From: Cinclus cinclus
Taxonomy: Eukaryota; Chordata; Aves; Passeriformes; Cinclidae
Assembly (NCBI RefSeq): GCF_963662255.1
Contig: NC_085046.1
Span: 46,391,797 to 46,455,796, forward strand
Reading direction: 5' to 3'
DNA: 64,000 bases
Part shown: positions 39,641-52,900 of the stretch, in pieces
Position numbering within the stretch: position 1 is the first letter of the stretch
How the letters are laid out: every line of letters starts with the position of its first letter
Notes under the pieces: model-generated
Databases searched by the model: none
Told to the model about the DNA's origin: nothing
Seen by the model: only the letters and a program-made list of their open reading frames with translations
Program-made: the position numbers and the translations under genes

Positions 39641-41850
39641 TAAAACAAAACACCAAGAACGTCACCCAAATACCATAATTTTAACACAAAGACCAGGTTT
39701 TGATTTTCCTTTCTGGTCAGCAGTCATTTTAAAGTCATAAACAAAACATGTGTGCACATGCACAAAAAAGCCCATCTTTTAAAATTGAACATACCCACAA
39801 CCCAATTGTCTCATGAGCTACTCACACCTAGCTTCTCCCGCTCTAGATTTCTACAAAACTAGGGAAAAAAATCAAGTCTTTCTTTAAGTTTTCTGTTGCT
39901 TAAACAGAGTGTAAGCAAGATCCAGTTGCAGCAGTCTAAGTATAAGCCTAGGTGTAAGCTCCCTACTCCAAAACTTACCAGTAATTTCGCAGTTTATTCC
40001 TGGGACAGTTAAGACTATACAAGAATCATCCACCAATATCATTAACACACATTAAAGGAAAAAAAAATATTTATTGTTATTCAGCAACATTTCCTCATGT
40101 CATTTAAACAAAGTCTAAAAACAAGTACAAACTAATCCTGATAAAATGAAAAATTGTCTCAGTAAAGAAGTGGAAATGCTGCCCCATGGCAATTCTCCCA
40201 CTGGACAATGTGCTTGCCTCTGCAAATGCAAAAGAAGTTCCGCAGTCCTAGCTTCTTTCTGGAGGGTTCCTTTAGGTCCATTCCCTCCTCTACAATCAGT
40301 GCTACTGGGTTGATTGTCCTCTAAATAAGTCTAAACTGGTAAGTGTTCACATTACTCACCCCGCTTCCTTCAGAAGCAAAAGCTTAGACAGCTGCAAGTG
40401 AATAAATCCAGCCAAGAGTACGAAGCTGCAGCTGAACAGGTACTTGCTCTTGCAGAGTCACCACTATGCAGAATGGCCAAATGCGCTATTTATTTGGAGG
40501 GTGGGAATTATGATAAAACCTTCTCTTACCTTATTAGTTGGACAAGTAGCAGATTTGAAACAAACAAAGGCTGTGAGGGATGAAGTAATTTATTCCCAGT
40601 TTGCATCATCCCACCTATACCAACACTGGAATCTTAAAAGAAGAGTACCTCACCACAGGAACAGCCATGCTGGCATTAATCCCCTTAATAACTTGAATAC
40701 CAGCAGCATCAAATCTTTCATAACACACCCTGGAAGCTTTGGCAGCTGAATTCATTTTCTTTTTTAGTAGCCAGTACTGTGAAGTGCTATTGTTTTGGAA
40801 TGAATGTGAGAACAATACTGATAACACACTGATGTTTCTGTTGTTGCTAAGCAGTGCTTACCCCAAATCAAGGTCTCTTCAGTTTCCCATGCTCTGCCAG
40901 GAGCAGGCACACAAGAGGCTATGAGGGAATATGGCCAAGACAGCTAACCTGAACTGGCCAAATGCATATTCCAAGCATAGAGAGTCATGCCCAGGATATA
41001 AACTGGGGGAAGCTATCCCAAACGGTGTGAGGTGCAGCTCAGAGAGGGGCTGGTCATTCATCAGCAGGTGGTGAGTAACTGTATTGTGCCTCATGTTTCT
41101 TGGGTATTTTCTGTACTCTTTTTTTACTACAATTATCAGCATTACCATTGTATTGCAATTTATCTCAATTATTAGACTGTTCTTATCTCACCCCATGAGT
41201 TTTACATTTTTTTTCCTGATTTGAAGCAGCTTTCCATAGTATAGAAAAAAGAAGAAAATATAATTAAAAACAACTTATCATTGCTACCTATAAAGCAAAT
41301 AACATAATCATGCTTTTAAGACTTACATTTCTATCTCTCTTCTGATCAACTTGTAAAAACTTTGCTTTTCTTTGGGTTTAAAAAACTTTGCTGCATAGCA
41401 GTTTAACATAAGCAAGCAAAAAAGAAATCCTTATTTATCACTCATTCAGAATATTCAAGAGCTTTGTCCTGTACTTGGAAGTCAAATAGGCTTTCCTTCC
41501 ATAGTAGTGTAGCAGAATCTTTGCAGACATTTTTAAGTTAGAGACCACAGGTTAACTTCAGAATTAAGAACAAAACCAAATGTACCTTCTTGACTATGAT
41601 TAAGGAAAGCAACCAAAAACCTGACATAGCACTCTACTACTTTCTCATGTACCACTTTCTTTTTCAGTTTTAATTAGGTTAATGAAGTTAAGGAATACAG
41701 ATAGTCTGTTGTCACGCTGCTACAAACATCACTTTGGTCAATGTCAGTAATGCCACCATGATAACTTTATTACACTCTCAAATTAATCATATCCTCAAGG
41801 AGGCACGATTTAGCCAACTGCATTCACATACGCATATAACCACCCAAAAG
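39641..41850. other. Sequence between orphan CpG island and HERPUD2 3' end
   Basis: AT-rich, no coding gene seen. It may hold a longer HERPUD2 3' UTR down to the signal at 40070-40075. Confidence 0.6.
40033..40075 (-). terminator. Distal poly(A) signal candidate
   Basis: Minus-strand AATAAA at 40075-40070 is followed by a T-run and a GTGTGTT-containing stretch (to about 40033), which is good poly(A)-site architecture. It could end a 2.5-kb HERPUD2 3' UTR or an independent minus-strand transcript. The assignment is inference. Confidence 0.3.
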
Positions 41851-41872
41851 AGTTACCATAATAGTTTTTATT
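41838..41872 (-). terminator. Poly(A) signal and downstream GU-rich element
   Basis: On the minus strand an AATAAA lies at 41872-41867, and a GT-rich stretch (TTTTGGGTGGTTA) follows at 41850-41838. That is the normal spacing for cleavage near 41850-41857. I regard it as the main 3' end of HERPUD2. Confidence 0.55.
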
Positions 41873-42570
41873 AAAAAACCTAGTGTACATGTTTTGCCCC
41901 AGCAGTTATATTCTCCTTAAAAAGTACTGTACGTATGAAATATTTAAGGTCTATCCTATCACTGCCAATTGTCTTTGAAGAGCTGTCAAATACCTCCAAA
42001 TTTAATGAACTTCAGTACAGTCTCAAGAAAAAGCTCTCAGCTTTTTAAATGAAGTTTACTATTTTCTGACATGAAGACAACATGCCATTAACAAGTAACC
42101 CTTGTGCTAAGTGCATTCTTTTATATACGTTCCAAAACCCATGTGACGATCCATACCCTACATCAAACACAAGATACATTATTCAGATAAATAGAAAGCA
42201 TTTGGAAAGGTTTGTCAACATTCTTATTTTAACAGCTCTTTAAAGAGGTAATGGTACAGATTACATACAAGCTTTGTGCCTCAGTGTAACACAGATTTGA
42301 AATTAAAACAAAACATGGAAGACCAGTATCTTTACATTTTATTCTTCAGAAAAAGAAGAATCTTAAAGAAAGCATTTAGTAGTCCACTTGTGCTTAAAAT
42401 ATTCAATGCATGAGAAAGCCAAAAGAAAAAAAAAATACACATTTTTGTACACCATGATCAGAAAGATAACATTATAAATTTTCAGAAATTGCACTGTATT
42501 TAGAACACTGTAGAATCCACTCCACTTCTATGTATGGCTACTAAGGCTGGCTGACAGTTCCTTTTCCATT
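41851..42570 (-). other. HERPUD2: HERPUD2 3' UTR (proposed)
   Basis: This AT-rich, gene-free stretch follows the stop codon and runs to the best poly(A) site. An internal AATAAA (42338-42343, minus strand) could give a shorter form, and another signal near 40070 a longer one. The extent is inferred from signals alone. Confidence 0.6.
42338..42343 (-). terminator. Proximal AATAAA, possible short 3' UTR form
   Basis: A minus-strand AATAAA lies 228 bp after the HERPUD2 stop codon and is followed by a T-rich stretch. It is a plausible alternative polyadenylation signal, but the hexamer is common in AT-rich DNA. Confidence 0.3.
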
Positions 42571-42732
42571 TTAATTGCCAACCTGTGGAGGCCCTTCAGG
42601 AATCAGTGATGTGAAGAAGGTTGTGATAAAAGACCAAGCAGAAGCCATGAATCCAGGCTGCTGCTCTGTATTGCCATCTTCACCTGCATCTTCTCCAAGG
42701 TCTTCATCAATCCCATCATCCATAAGTTGCTC
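42571..42732 (-). CDS. HERPUD2: HERPUD2 coding exon 8 (residues 352-404 and stop)
   Basis: The terminal coding exon has an acidic stretch (residues about 356-371) and the strongly conserved C-terminus SAWSFITTFFTSLIPEGPPQ, ending TAA. The acceptor is gtttttaaag. The open frame extends upstream of the acceptor into intron 7, but that part does not match the family. Confidence 0.97.
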   Translation of the reverse strand, partial: EQLMDDGIDEDLGEDAGEDGNTEQQPGFMASAWSFITTFFTSLIPEGPPQVGN

Positions 42733-45700
42733 CTTTAAAAACAGAAATTGAAGCAATTCAACTGCTTCTTTCCAGAATTCTGACATAAGGTAACCAGAAG
42801 TATCTTCCTACATTAAGTGACCTCTCTCAGAACAACCTCCTGAAGTAACTAGCATGAAGAAAGTCTGTGATTGAAGTAGAGACAATCAGTAACTGTCAGA
42901 CTGGAGAAACACAGAATTTAATCAGCAGGCACAACCCGAGGACAATGCTGAAAGCTTTCTGGTTAAACAAACTCTATTCCACAAAATACGGCTTTCTGTC
43001 CAGGCACTACAGCATAATACATAGGAGTCTCAAAAGACTTGTCTGCCCTTACTCACCATCTCTTCAAGACCAGGATTATTTGCATGTTGCCCATCACGAT
43101 TCACTTCTGCATTATTGGCTGCCTGTTGCTGGCCTCCCTCTTGCCTAAAGGGAAACCATCCAGCTTGGTGTCTATGTAAGAAAGCGGAACAGTTGAAAAC
43201 CTCTTTTGAAAAACAAAAAGATTTTTCTTCTACAGCTAACTACTGCAGCTAACGCTGTATTTTCAAATGGATGAGGTTACATCTATTTTTCTGTAATGTA
43301 TTCTTCTAGAGTAAATGGCTATTCTTCAATGTCTGCATTAAGGTCTTACGGTTCACAGCCCTCAGTTCTAAAAGACAAACAATATACCATGATCAGGTGA
43401 TTAAATAAGTAGAATACTTGTTATGGGTCTCCTCCCAATATTTAGTCACTGAAGTTAAATAAGTTTTCAAAGCCAGCTTTAATTTTCTTAGTTTAAACTT
43501 AATTTTCCATGGAAAAAAAATTTAGACTTCAGCTAATGCTTGACCCGCATTACCACTGTAAACAAAACAGCCCTCTCCTATGTTTCCAAGCATCAATATT
43601 CTCATCTCAATTACCCTACCTGTATGAAAGAATAGTCCTATTTAGGACTGAGACTACAATGTAAGGAAACTCTCAGTGAATTACATCAGTCCAAAACATC
43701 AAGCATTAGTTCCATTTTCCACTTCTATTTACATCATTAAGGTATCTTCATATGCAAAAGGAAGTGATGACAACTGTACTGGTATTTCTCAACTAAACAT
43801 AGAATGTGATTAGGTCTATATGACGCATAGTTTAAAATTTTACATCTCTGTAATTCTACCAGATCTAGTACCCTACCATAAAAGTACCACTACCTTAACT
43901 TTGCCTAACAAAATTGACTGCATACATCCAGTAACTTATTTTGGAAATATACATTAGCTTCACTCTGCAATTTCATATCCAAGCAGTAAGTTTAAGTTTA
44001 TGCAAGTATATGCTTGACCTATATGAACCTCCCTCCCCTCACACCTGCTTCCTAAATTTTCATCCCAAAATGCTGCATTTCAACAGTACTGATCTATTAA
44101 TATCACCAATATGTAAGAACATTGTGTTTCAGGTATAAGAGGTATCCAACTCACCGTAAAAACATTTTGAGAATTACTTCTTTCTTCACATCAGTTTCTC
44201 TACTTGTTTACATTTTTTTAACAGACACACCCTACTCTAAAGGAGAGTGTGTACATTTTTGCATGTAGATAAATCTTAATTTTAAACTAAATAAACATTA
44301 GCACCATACTCCACATCTCAGATCTGCAGCTATACTAACTGTTGTACTCACAAATAAACCAGCAGCATGGCTCCCATTACCATGACAAACCGACTGAAAG
44401 AAGAATAGAAGTATACAATGCTCAGAAGAATTGCAGCTCTGGAGAATGTGTACATCCAGTCCAGCCAGTCCCGGTTGAAGTCCTCTTCATTCACTACTGG
44501 GCCACCCTGTGCATTCATCTGAACATTTTGGTTTACAGGCCTGTTCTCCTGGACAGCTACATTTGGCACTGCTGCAGGTTCATTTGCAGGAGCATGTTCT
44601 GAATTTACAGCCTGGGCAACTGCAGATCTTGCTGGCTCAGCGCTGGAAGTCACTTGGGCTGAAACAGCAGCTTGGCTAAAAATTTAAACATAAACTTGGT
44701 TTGTCAAAAAAAGTGCACCATAATTGCTATGTCTATCTTCTCCGCTACAGTTCCAGATGTAATACATGTCAAAAACAGCGTTTTCCCTTAGATTTTTGTT
44801 TATTAAGGCATCAAAATTTAATTCTAATCCAAGACCAGATTTCATAATTTGTTGGAAAAAACTAAGTATAAAACAGAGCCAGACAAAATAAACACAGATA
44901 TTTTGGTCCTGAAAAACATTTAATATATTCTTTTCACTAGTGTAGCTCAGTACTAAGATAATGCAGACTTACTATTGCATGTAGTACTGATGGACATACA
45001 TCTGTTGCCACCATATCATCTGTAAGGGACTGAATGCAGGATACATAGAAAACCCAGCAGGAATACCTTGGCCAGAAAATTGGTTGCCTATATTGCTAGA
45101 AAACGATTTAAAGAAAAATGTTCAGCTCTGAGTTGGGACATTTAAAAAGCATCCTAGCATTAAAATCAATTAAAGTAGCATTTCTCCTCTCATTTGTTCC
45201 CCTAAAATAATGCACTGAAATAACATATAATGAGATCATCCAACCCATTCCAAAAACAGCATTACATTTTCATAAAAGACATTAATAAGGTAAGTTATTA
45301 TAGAAAGACTTTGGTTTTGTATTTAGTATGTCACTAACTGCACCTCTGGGACAAAACAATACTGAAAATTTTTCAGAACAGTGCAGAAATTCTTCCATAC
45401 AATTCTTTTTAAGTTCAGGGGTCACCCTTAAAGGTCTACTGGAGCTCTAAAGGGAAAATTTACTATCTTCTATAGCCTTCTTTTAGAAGCAATACCCAAA
45501 ATATCACTGATCAGAGATGTGAAGAAATAAGCAAAGACAACAAACAAATCTTTCAGATACAGCTTCTGAAGATTGCAACTAAGGACATTGTAAAGAATTT
45601 TAATTCCCCCCTTCAATATTTTGAGCGTATGTGATTCTTCTCCCTATGAACTTTTAACTCTTATTCACACACAAGAGAGATAAAACTTATGTACGGAAGT

Positions 45701-48420
45701 TTTATATTTGGTTTTGTCTGTTATTAGACTTCTTATCTTCTCTTACCTCCTAGAGAATATAGAATGTTTTGGCAAGATTTCCAACTCTTTCCCAAAAGAT
45801 TTTGATGTAGTGAACTGTAGTAAACCAGGACATCTTTCAGGACAGCATGAGAGTATAAAGCATGAAGAAAAGTTTATTCAGACTGCAGGTAGCAAAAGCT
45901 GAGACTGCTGTAATTGTACTGCAGACTACACCTGTTCCCTAATCAAGGCACTCCCTGCAAAGATATCACCAATAGATTTCATTAGTCTACCAGGCATCCA
46001 GATAAACACTATATGCCCAGAAAGAAAGATTGGAAGAAGACATGAAAATCTTTTTTCCATGTTATACATGAATAAATATTTCACTATAATTCGAAGAACG
46101 TGCCATGCAACTCCATGCTATGTTTACATTTAGCCATAACCTGCTTTGACAATAGTTTGGGGGTGGGGGATGGGGCAGGGAAAAGAAAATAAAAGTACTT
46201 TCCTGATACCAAACAAAATTAGATAGTCACAGGCATTATTTGAGGTTTATTTTAAAAATTGAAACAAGCAGTCCTGCTGATGCTATTTGTTTATGCATAA
46301 TTAACATGTTGAAACAGCAATGCCATGAAGCTACTGTTGAAAAAATATTAATCACTATTTGTAGTTGCAGGCTATAAGAATGTGTTTTTCTATCCCTGGA
46401 ACTGGTAAACAGAGAGATAAGACTCCTCCAAAATTCACAAAACATTTGACTCAAAATGTAAAGATGATTTAAATAATCTACATGAGTGTTATTAAGTACT
46501 CTGCTGAGACAAACCACTGAGAAGTGTATCAATTTTAAGCAGAGTATCAGATGGGGTTCTGAATAGGCAGGCTCATTCACCAAAAACTAGTCCTACTCAA
46601 CTTGCCTGCTAAGTTCTGAAGGAATTCACTGCCTCCTTTTCTCATCAGATACACATTTTAGGGCTCTTCCTTGTCACTGCTATGTTGACCTCAAAAAAAG
46701 TTGAATGGCCTTAGGCTAACAGCTTGCCCTCCCAGACATCTCCTAGAAATATTTCTGGATTTGAGCCTCATCTTTCTTTCAAACTCTTTCAAAAGCTGCT
46801 TTCTTGACATCTTAAAGCTTAATAGCAGATTAAGTAGCCAGTCAAACAAGACAAACCATAGAAGATCATTTATGTCATGTTCTTTTCTTTTACATGACTC
46901 CTTTCATATTCAAATATTGTGGTGGGGTTTTAATTTTTTCCCCCCAAGAGCTCTTCTAGAAGATGTGACTTTTTCAGAAGCAAAATTTAATTTTTCAAGA
47001 CCATTAATTGAGCAAAATTATTACGGCCTACAACTGGCTTCTGTCTTAGAATGCCAACTAGTACAGAAGTATTTTGTTTGCTCATCAAAAATCAAAATGA
47101 AGCAGATATTGTCAATTATACTGCTATTATGGTTGCCACGGTATTAAGTTAGCTTATGAAATTCAGAAACAACTCTTTACACTAATAATGTATTTCAGTG
47201 AGAACCACCTACCCAAACGAAGAGGATCTCAGCAAAGCAAGGCAGCTTGCTGTTCAAGAACAAAGTAAAGTAGCACAATACTTTCTCCTTATATTTTTCC
47301 AAAAGGAGGAGAAAGAGGTAGGAAGCAGATTATTTCAAAAGAATGGCAGCAACAGCATAAGAAGGAAACAAACAGGATCTGTACAGGCATTCAAAGACTG
47401 GAGAACAAAACAGAGCAGACAATAGAAGAACAGCTGGATAAGCCAGAAAACAGTTCAAATGGTACAGGTAGCTTCAGAATATTCTGAAAAGCCACATAGT
47501 GCTCCTCAGGATGGCTAAAAAGTTCAAAACTACTTCTTTTGATCTACAGAAGACACTCAAATGAACTAACCTGCACTGAATTTGAAGGTAAGGTTATCAC
47601 AAAGATACTGATCACCACTAGTGAAATAACAAAACTTTTTATTTAGATTTAAAAGCTTGGGATATTATCTTTCAGTATCCTCCACTATGCAACTTGCTAC
47701 TCAGAAGAAAATATAGTGAACAAAGGTACTGATGAAGCAAGGTATTTATGTGCTAGGATATACTGCATGCTGTCAGTATGTCATTTTGCCATTTACTTTC
47801 AAACATTACTGAGTGCACAACACAAAAACACTTCATTAGATGGGCCACCCACACTTGACAAATTATTTCACTGCCTTGATGTCTGTTTACCACTTCTAAG
47901 TGCTCTCCAGTTGGAAATACAAAACCTGCCAGGGCTGAGCTCGTGCGTTCTGTTTGTACCTGCGCAGCACAGCGCAGGCCCTGATCCCCAACTAATGAAA
48001 TGCTGCATTTGCTCCCCACAGCTAAAGACTAACTTGGTACATACATAAATGACTTGCCACATCCCACCTCAAGGTTAGTTTTTCTAAAAACATCTGCAAA
48101 ACTTTAAAAACAACAGAAAGCTTTATTTTTTCCTGTAATACTTCAATCTAAACTAAATGTCCAAAGTCTTCCCAAAGTATATTCAACTCTTACACTACAA
48201 CTTTAAGCCAGGAGCTAAAAGAACATCAGAACCACAATTTGATCATCTAACATTCACACTACTTATTTCAAGATTGATTCACTACTAAATCAATCAAGTA
48301 TTGCAAAATGCCCAAGGAAACTGACGCTTACATAAGTTTTGAAAGACCTGGAGAACTTTCCCCATCGGTAATGCCTACAGTTCATCATGAGCTAGACCAA
48401 AAATTGTTGCCCCACGCCAC

Positions 48421-48493
<73 letters not shown>

Positions 48494-49956
48494 ACAAAAC
48501 AATGCCAGTTTCAGCTATGAATCTTCATGCTCCTAACAAGTCTTGATCTGATCTTGATCTATAAATTACATTGAAACTAGATCCCATCAGCCGAAATGAT
48601 GTTTAAGAGACAGCTAAAAAAACAGAGGGCATTTCTTAATGCTGGAACAAGCAGCAGTGCCTAAAAGCAAAAGCAGATGCATCTGAAAAGATTACTGATG
48701 CAATGAAAAGGGTTTTCAAATAAGCAAGCAGACTCCAGCAGGTACTGGGCACAGATTATTTGGAGTTGAGCAGAGCCAACACCCAGCAGTCTACAAATAT
48801 CTAATTCAAGTTCGGACAGCATTCCATTAAAATACTTTCAAAAAAAAAAAAAAAAAAAAAAGCCTCAGATTATTTAGGATTCATTTATTTTGGCATTTCT
48901 GTTTAGATTAGGAATGCACTCCTGGAAACCTCCAGTCACTTGCTCTTAGTACAGTTCTGTTTGCACCACAGAAGGCTCTTGGATCACCATCTGGATTCCT
49001 TTTTGATTACACAAAATTGAAATATGTGATTTGGTGCACTGCTAATACACCACAGCCACAAGCAAGGACCGTATTCCAGGTAACCAAGCTAGAAACAGTC
49101 CAAGTAGGACTGAAACCCTTGAAATATGTACAGTGATGTCAGATTCTCAGCACTTTTCAGTCTACAAATCCACTCCTCACAATCCACATTACATGTTAGA
49201 CATAGCAAGTCACAGAATTAGTATTTTCAATTTAAGTTATTCTCTCTTTCCAAGACAGCAATGTCTCCCTAGCTGACTAATTAATTCAGCCCAAAGACTA
49301 AATAATGGTTCTGTTGCCTTTTTGAAGTCCACAGCCTATTTAGTTCACCACACTTGACAAAAACTCAGAACATGTCTATGTGAAAAGCTAATTAGAAAAA
49401 TGTTAAAACTTCTTACAGATTAGTAATTTACACAACACATAATAGATTGCTTCTGGAATTAATTTACATTACACCTACAGCAGTCTTGACATTCAACCTG
49501 GTGTCACCTAGCTTTGTCAGAAAGGCAAGTACGACCACTTCTGTGAAGATGCATTTGGCCAAAATAACATTAAGTCTCCACCCACTACAAAGGCAATCTC
49601 TTCCCAGCAGACAGTACATGTTACACAATAAAAAAAATTAACAAATTCAAGATGAAAACTAGCAAGTGTAGTAAAGTCTGAGTTAGCTCTAATGAGAGAA
49701 TGTAAATTAAACTGAATTTTAATAAGCTTTCAACAGCTCTTAGCATCTGTTTTCCTTCCAGCAACAGAAGCAATGTTACTGTTAGCACATTCATATTTTA
49801 GGGGGCTTTGTTTCAACATTCTCCAAAGTAGGTTTCTAAAATCTACACAGTACTGGGAAAACACCTGGCCAGAAAGGAAACTTGAAAGTGCTCCCTGAGG
49901 AAATGACCGCTATCATCTCAGAACACACCATTCTCCCATATTCCTCTTGGAAGAAG

Positions 49957-49998
<42 letters not shown>

Positions 49999-52900
49999 AC
50001 AACAAAAACATCTTTAAGCAGCTGCAAAGGTCACATGAATTAAAATTCCTAAAACTACTTTTTAAGTGCAAAAAAGAGACAGAATTTTAATAGATATGTA
50101 ATAACAGACCTGGTATCTAGATCTGGTTACCTTTCACTGGTACATATGAAAATCCTTAAACATTCTGTTGCAGATACACAAGCACTACACATACTCAAAA
50201 CACCTGCATATCATTTCTACAGTTCAATCCAATATGGAGAAATGAAGGATTACATCTCTTATGCGTCAAAAACTAGAAGCTATCATATTCTGCTAAAAAT
50301 ATAGTGTTGACTGTTAAAATAAAGGACAAGAGAGACAACCAGAAGCAATAATCCTATCAGTTACATTACTAACTACATCCACTAAGCATATTAAAGCTGC
50401 ACTTGTCCAAGAAAATTGAGGGCAGGAAACAAAGAAAAATATTTAAAAAAAACAGCCTGAAGGGGAGCACCAAAAGCACTTCCTCTTTGATTGACTCCTG
50501 ACTAAAAGCACTAATTTTCATGTGAAAACTTTCCTAATGTTACTTACGCTTCAAGGTGAACTAGTCAAATATTTTTCCAGACTGTGAAAGAAACATAAGT
50601 GCAACTGACTATTTAAAGCACTGTAAAGAGTATCAAAGAGTGATGATTGCTTCAGTCTCACTTACCCTTGCATTAAATAAGGGAACTGGTGGCTTGGCGT
50701 GGGATTGCTGTGTGCTTGTGGAAGATTACGATGCCTCACTCCATCGGCACTAGTGTTCAAAGACGTAGAAGCTTCTTGGTTTGTGGGCGAGGCAGCAGTT
50801 GACGCAGAACCCTCTAAATTCTTAAAAATAAATAAAATCGGAGGTTGTGGATCTTGTGTTACAAGATTTACTACTGCATCTCAAAAAAAGCTACTTGCTT
50901 TAATGTTTTGTCACAAGTTTTATTAAGAATGTAAACACTGGATAAGTCTTCTGTGGTTTTATTGGTTCTGGCAAACCTTAGTAAAAACAAATTCAAAATT
51001 GTACTCAGGTGCAATGGGGGAAAAAAAATTCAAAAAGACTCAACACTTGATAGTTTCCAGAGGAAACCATGAATCACTGGGAATAATAGCTTCAAAATGC
51101 TGAAGCAAACTAAAACTTAATTGAAAGAATATTTAGCAGGAATGAAAATTTTAGTGGCTTTTGTTAACAGAAGTAACAACTTCAGGATATAACTATCTTC
51201 AGAGACAATGGCTTAAAATACCATTCCTCTATCCTTATCTTTAGTTACCCCTTCAACTATTTATCCTCTTCACTGCTGGCAATCCAAATTGCTGCGCTCA
51301 CCACTGGAAGGGGACCATCAATGGGAATAGGGAAACAGCTAGGAACTACTTAGTCTCCAAGGAACACACCTGAAACTAGTGTCAGACCTCTGATACTGGG
51401 CTCCTAAACTGTCTCTAACCATAACAAGATTACAATAGGGCTGTAAAGACACATTATTTCAGTTTTGGTAAGTCCCCAAATCCTGTTGCTAAGAATTACT
51501 GTAGTATTTACTCAGTAGAAAATCCTCTTTAACTTTGACAACTCAGCAAGTGAGGAGGTGCAATTACTTAAGACATTCATATCACATTTGCCCCTACAAA
51601 GAAAGCAAGAAATATTTACCACTGGACAGTGGGGGGTGGGAAGGAGTAAAAATAAAAATAAAAAAAATAGGAGGACAAAGGCCTTTCAAACTTTGGGTTT
51701 AGGCTGTTTCCTCTAAAGTATTATGAACCTAGCACTCTGCATACTGCCTGCTTTAAGCAGTCATTAATACAGTCATTGAAATACAACATTTACAACTGAT
51801 GTACACAGCAATAACATACTTGCCAAGGAGGCCATCTGTGTCCTGCCTGTAAACAGAGATATAAATATAGCCTTTGAAAATATGTTGTAGCCACAAACCC
51901 CTCTCTACCACTGCTTAAACTACTAATGTTTTTGACTGTTACATAGCAGCTTGACACAGGCCCTATCAACAGCAGAATAAAGACAAGCTCCAAAGGGCAT
52001 TTCCCATATGCTGACAATATACACACCTCTGATAAAATGTACCTACAGCGGTATTGTATATATCCCTGACTAACCTTCAAGAGCTGCTTAGTGATACTGT
52101 CACTTCTGGAAAAAGCTGAGAACTGCCAAGTTCAACTGAAATCATAACTGCTTTTAAAACACAACACAACCAAAGACAATTATAATTTTTGTAGGGTGTG
52201 AAGAGAGGAAGGCTCAAAACACCATAAGCAAACATGTTCTGTAACACTTTAATTAGTTAAATTGTTTAAGAACATTTCTACTTCTGACTGTCTTACACAT
52301 GCTATGACTAGCTTGAAGTTCATACATAAATACTGGCCAATTCCTGCCAAACAGTAAAAAAAAAAAAACTGGCAAAGTTCCACCTGTACCTCATGACAAC
52401 AGCAGTATTTTGACTGGTCTCTTGAATTTTCACAAAACAAATCTCAACTTAGTTTTTCTAAAATTCTGAATACACTGTGCAATTTCTGCCAAAGATACAG
52501 GGATACAGAGAGAAGGAAAGTACTTTTCAATACAGTGTTAAAAAGAAAGAATAGCTTATAAAAAGTAGTGCTTTATCATCTAGTAAACATAACTATTACA
52601 GTTTGAAAAAAGGTTATCTTTATTTAAATAAAATTACATCCTTAAATAATCAAGTCCAATTGTACAGATTCATATGGCATGCTCTACTTTCAACATACCA
52701 TTTTACAGACAAATATAAAACGTTAAAAGATAAATTAATGGCAAGTTTCCTTAGCATAGAAGGAATTCATGTCCTGTATATGAAAAAACTCACTGAGGTA
52801 CTGCTGGAGGTTGATGCTCCGTGACCTCTACTGGTGCCAGGTTTTGGAGAACTTGGGGGTGTCCGAGATGTACATACCAGGTGAACCATATGATATTCAT

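Larger units (their letters stand above)
45096..50665 (-). other. HERPUD2 intron 4
   Basis: A 5.6-kb intron with gtaagt donor and tttctag acceptor. It holds a G-quadruplex motif (46159-46180), a 69-base A-run, a 22-base A-run and a (CTA)14 microsatellite. An uninterrupted 148-codon plus-strand frame (46701-47147) has no recognisable homology and looks like chance. Confidence 0.9.

Noticed and set aside
46701..47147. 148-codon plus-strand open frame
   Set aside because: It lies wholly in HERPUD2 intron 4, antisense, with no family resemblance; treated as chance.
48308..48520. Poly-lysine frame
   Set aside because: It is a translation of the 69-base A-run.
49836..50027. Poly-serine frame
   Set aside because: It is a translation of the (CTA)14 microsatellite on the minus strand.
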